From an uncultured Methanoregula sp. (GTDB taxonomy: Archaea > Halobacteriota > Methanomicrobia > Methanomicrobiales > Methanospirillaceae): a DNA stretch of 64,000 nucleotides. The position numbers and the translations under genes were made by a program. Positions within the stretch are counted from its first letter, which is position 1. Every line of letters starts with the position of its first letter. Shown here piece by piece: positions 63,785 through 64,000 of this stretch. The stretch is from contig NZ_OY759744.1 in the NCBI RefSeq assembly GCF_963662735.1, positions 1 to 64,000 of the forward strand, in the 5' to 3' direction. Below the pieces are notes generated by a model. It saw nothing but the letters and a program-made list of their open reading frames with translations. It was not told where the DNA came from and did no database searches.

Positions 63785-64000
63785 GACAACATTTCCGCCG
63801 GATGAATATTTGAGGGTTATGGTACGTGGACAGTCAACAGGACGGTCCCATTATGGCCCGGGTACCCTTGTTACCGGGACCGGCACGGATGAATTTTCAT
63901 GGCTGTACACCAGAACCCAATGCTCATCTCCCATAATGGAAAACACTGATACACGTACATCGCGGTCATAATCCTTGCCCTTGTATTCCTGCTGATAGCC
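63785..64000. other. Right end of window, no supported gene
   Basis: The last 216 bases contain no complete gene. At the very end one plus frame becomes strongly hydrophobic (YIAVIILALVFLLIA), but it has a stop just upstream and no start codon after it, so it is either noncoding or starts in a way I cannot see. Confidence 0.35.

Overview
The window is chromosomal DNA of a methanogenic euryarchaeon, most likely of the order Methanomicrobiales (Methanoregula-like; the order is inferred, not proven). The archaeal markers are both topoisomerase VI subunits, an archaeal NMN adenylyltransferase, an archaeal ValRS and MetRS, a RIB7-type riboflavin reductase, TATA boxes 25-35 bases before several starts, and lipoproteins with threonine/proline-rich stalks. 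The methanofuran gene mfnB points to a methanogen or a close relative. Core genes are GC-rich and closely packed, often with ATGA overlaps. Several islands are clearly AT-rich.

Left part (1-19,500): cell-surface glycan genes. A plus-strand run encodes a Gfo/Idh dehydrogenase (cut by the window edge), a DegT aminotransferase and a hexapeptide acetyltransferase (the WbpB/WbpE/WbpD set for a diacetamido uronic acid). It continues with an AsnB-like amidotransferase, a glycosyltransferase, an RmlD-like reductase, a CapE/FnlA dehydratase and a WecB-like 2-epimerase (the UDP-L-QuiNAc or UDP-L-FucNAc set), and a second glycosyltransferase. Facing it on the minus strand is a long run starting at hisS: hisS, top6B, top6A, a methyltransferase, a polysaccharide deacetylase, an ATP-grasp enzyme, a PHP phosphoesterase and a glycosyltransferase. 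Most of these overlap or nearly touch.

Middle (19,500-42,400): larB overlaps nadM, which links nickel-pincer cofactor synthesis to NAD-type dinucleotide synthesis. A 0.9 kb AT-rich intergenic block (24,037-24,927) holds repeats with an exact 25-base period and perfect palindromes. It precedes an AT-rich two-gene module, an SMC-like AAA ATPase plus a TOPRIM-like DUF4276 protein, which is a candidate defence system. Housekeeping genes follow (a YchF-type GTPase, a DUF92 protein, valS). The last 54-55 codons of valS occur a second time about 1 kb downstream, on the far side of a DUF4258/YgiT toxin-antitoxin pair, which looks like an integration or recombination scar. Two AT-rich or small membrane-protein genes, inverted GC-rich palindromic repeats, a flavoprotein, tmk, a HisA-like gene, mfnB, guaB and a SixA phosphatase come next.

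Right part (42,400-64,000): surface and envelope proteins alternate with housekeeping genes. They include a SecD-P1-like lipoprotein, MsrA, a Cys-rich lipoprotein, a membrane protein with three Cys-flanked YDPS-type motifs, a SET-domain protein, metG, a PEGA-like repeat protein between two paralogous secreted proteins, a DHH phosphoesterase, a tRNA-Phe gene, two tandem Kef-type antiporters, an AlkA-type glycosylase, a DUF308 protein, a histidine kinase/response regulator pair, the riboflavin reductase and a lipoprotein. I saw no CRISPR array, rRNA, transposase or integrase gene.
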